Shown piece after piece: positions 5,466 through 5,855 of a stretch of DNA of 5,855 nt. This stretch comes from Terriglobales bacterium (GTDB lineage: Bacteria > Acidobacteriota > Terriglobia > Terriglobales > Gp1-AA117), in contig JASLFF010000342.1 in the NCBI GenBank assembly GCA_030150795.1, positions 1 to 5,855 on the forward strand, read 5' to 3'. Both the position numbers and the translations under genes were made by a program. The notes under the pieces are model-generated. The model searched no databases and was not told where the DNA came from. It saw only the letters and a program-made list of their open reading frames with translations. Position 1 is the stretch's first letter. The number at the start of each line of letters is the position of its first letter.

Positions 5466-5855
5466 TCATGAAGCTGCGGCGCCGTCAGGCAGTACATCAC
5501 AGAACCAAAAGCCATCGAGCTCAACTTTTTCACCGGTCACGATTGAGATTCTATGGTTGAACATGGGCCCGGCATACGCAAAGGAATGGAACTCGCCATT
5601 TTCGCCGCATGGGTCCACCCCCGCGGGCAGCTCCTGAAGCAATGTCCGGTCAAAGTCGCGGCCAATAAAGCTTGCAGGCAATTGCTTGGGATCAACGCAG
5701 ACTAGCTTCGCTCGCAGCCCTGCGCTGATCATCTCCTGCGCGAGCGATTGTGTGGGAATGCCCCAGATGGGAAACAGCGGCTCCAGTCCAGTGTCTTTCA
5801 ACTGGCGCTCACGATAGGCGCGAACATCGGTGAGAAAAAGATCGCCAAAAGCGAT
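5466..5855 (-). CDS. DUF71/Dph6-like ATP-binding protein, C-terminal part (runs off right edge)
   Basis: The frame is open from the right edge to TGA (5466-5468), giving 129 C-terminal residues of a family usually about 220-240 long. The visible part begins within AFGDLFLTDVRAYRERQL, a typical core segment. It then carries PLFPIWG, the family signature VDPCGENGEFHSF and the terminal GFWFCDVLP. The N-terminal ATP-binding loop (SGGKDS type) lies outside the window, so catalytic completeness cannot be judged. In archaea and eukaryotes relatives amidate diphthine to diphthamide on elongation factor 2. Bacteria lack that modification, and comparative genomics has linked some bacterial DUF71 proteins to B12 salvage, so a diphthamide role should not be copied over. 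A TTG at 5799-5801 is an internal codon, not the start, because conserved sequence continues upstream of it. The gene is convergent with the lipase and no functional link to it is evident. Confidence 0.9.
   Translation of the reverse strand: MAFGDLFLTDVRAYRERQLKDTGLEPLFPIWGIPTQSLAQEMISAGLRAKLVCVDPKQLPASFIGRDFDRTLLQELPAGVDPCGENGEFHSFAYAGPMFNHRISIVTGEKVELDGFWFCDVLPDGAAAS

Overview
The window reads as a stretch of bacterial chromosome, most likely from a soil Acidobacteriota. The taxonomic guess is an inference from three things: a large secreted zinc metalloprotease of a type common in that phylum, the moderately GC-rich coding style on the right, and a bacterial DUF71-type ATP-binding protein. 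No rRNA, tRNA, insertion sequence, CRISPR array or phage gene is visible.

Layout from left to right. Bases 1-239 hold no secure gene. A minus-strand gene (240-869) encodes a 209-residue protein with an N-terminal four-cysteine zinc ribbon and a C-terminal HEPN-like R-x4-H motif; its base composition is visibly more AT-rich than the rest, which suggests acquisition. A 267-base divergent intergenic region separates it from the largest gene (1137-3602, plus), an exported 821-residue met-zincin with HExxHxxGxxHN and a Met-turn. This gene converges on a small minus-strand XRE-family repressor-like regulator (3671 to about 3958). Upstream of the regulator, at 4002-4024, sits a cluster of overlapping inverted repeats that could be its operator.

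Bases 4016-4481 have no convincing gene. They hold a weak 113-codon open frame, an orphan Shine-Dalgarno-like AAGGAGG, a run of hairpins (4289-4395) and a plausible promoter (4408-4436). Then comes a class 3 alpha/beta-hydrolase lipase (4482-5360, plus) without a signal peptide. It converges on the C-terminal half of a DUF71/Dph6-like ATP-binding protein (5466-5855, minus) that runs off the right edge.

The genes do not form one operon or pathway: adjacent secure genes are either divergent or convergent, so each appears to be its own transcription unit or the end of one. The points most worth a second look are the zinc-ribbon/HEPN protein, the possible autoregulatory operator of the XRE gene, and the structured stretch ahead of the lipase. 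Nothing here amounts to a clear new multi-gene system.
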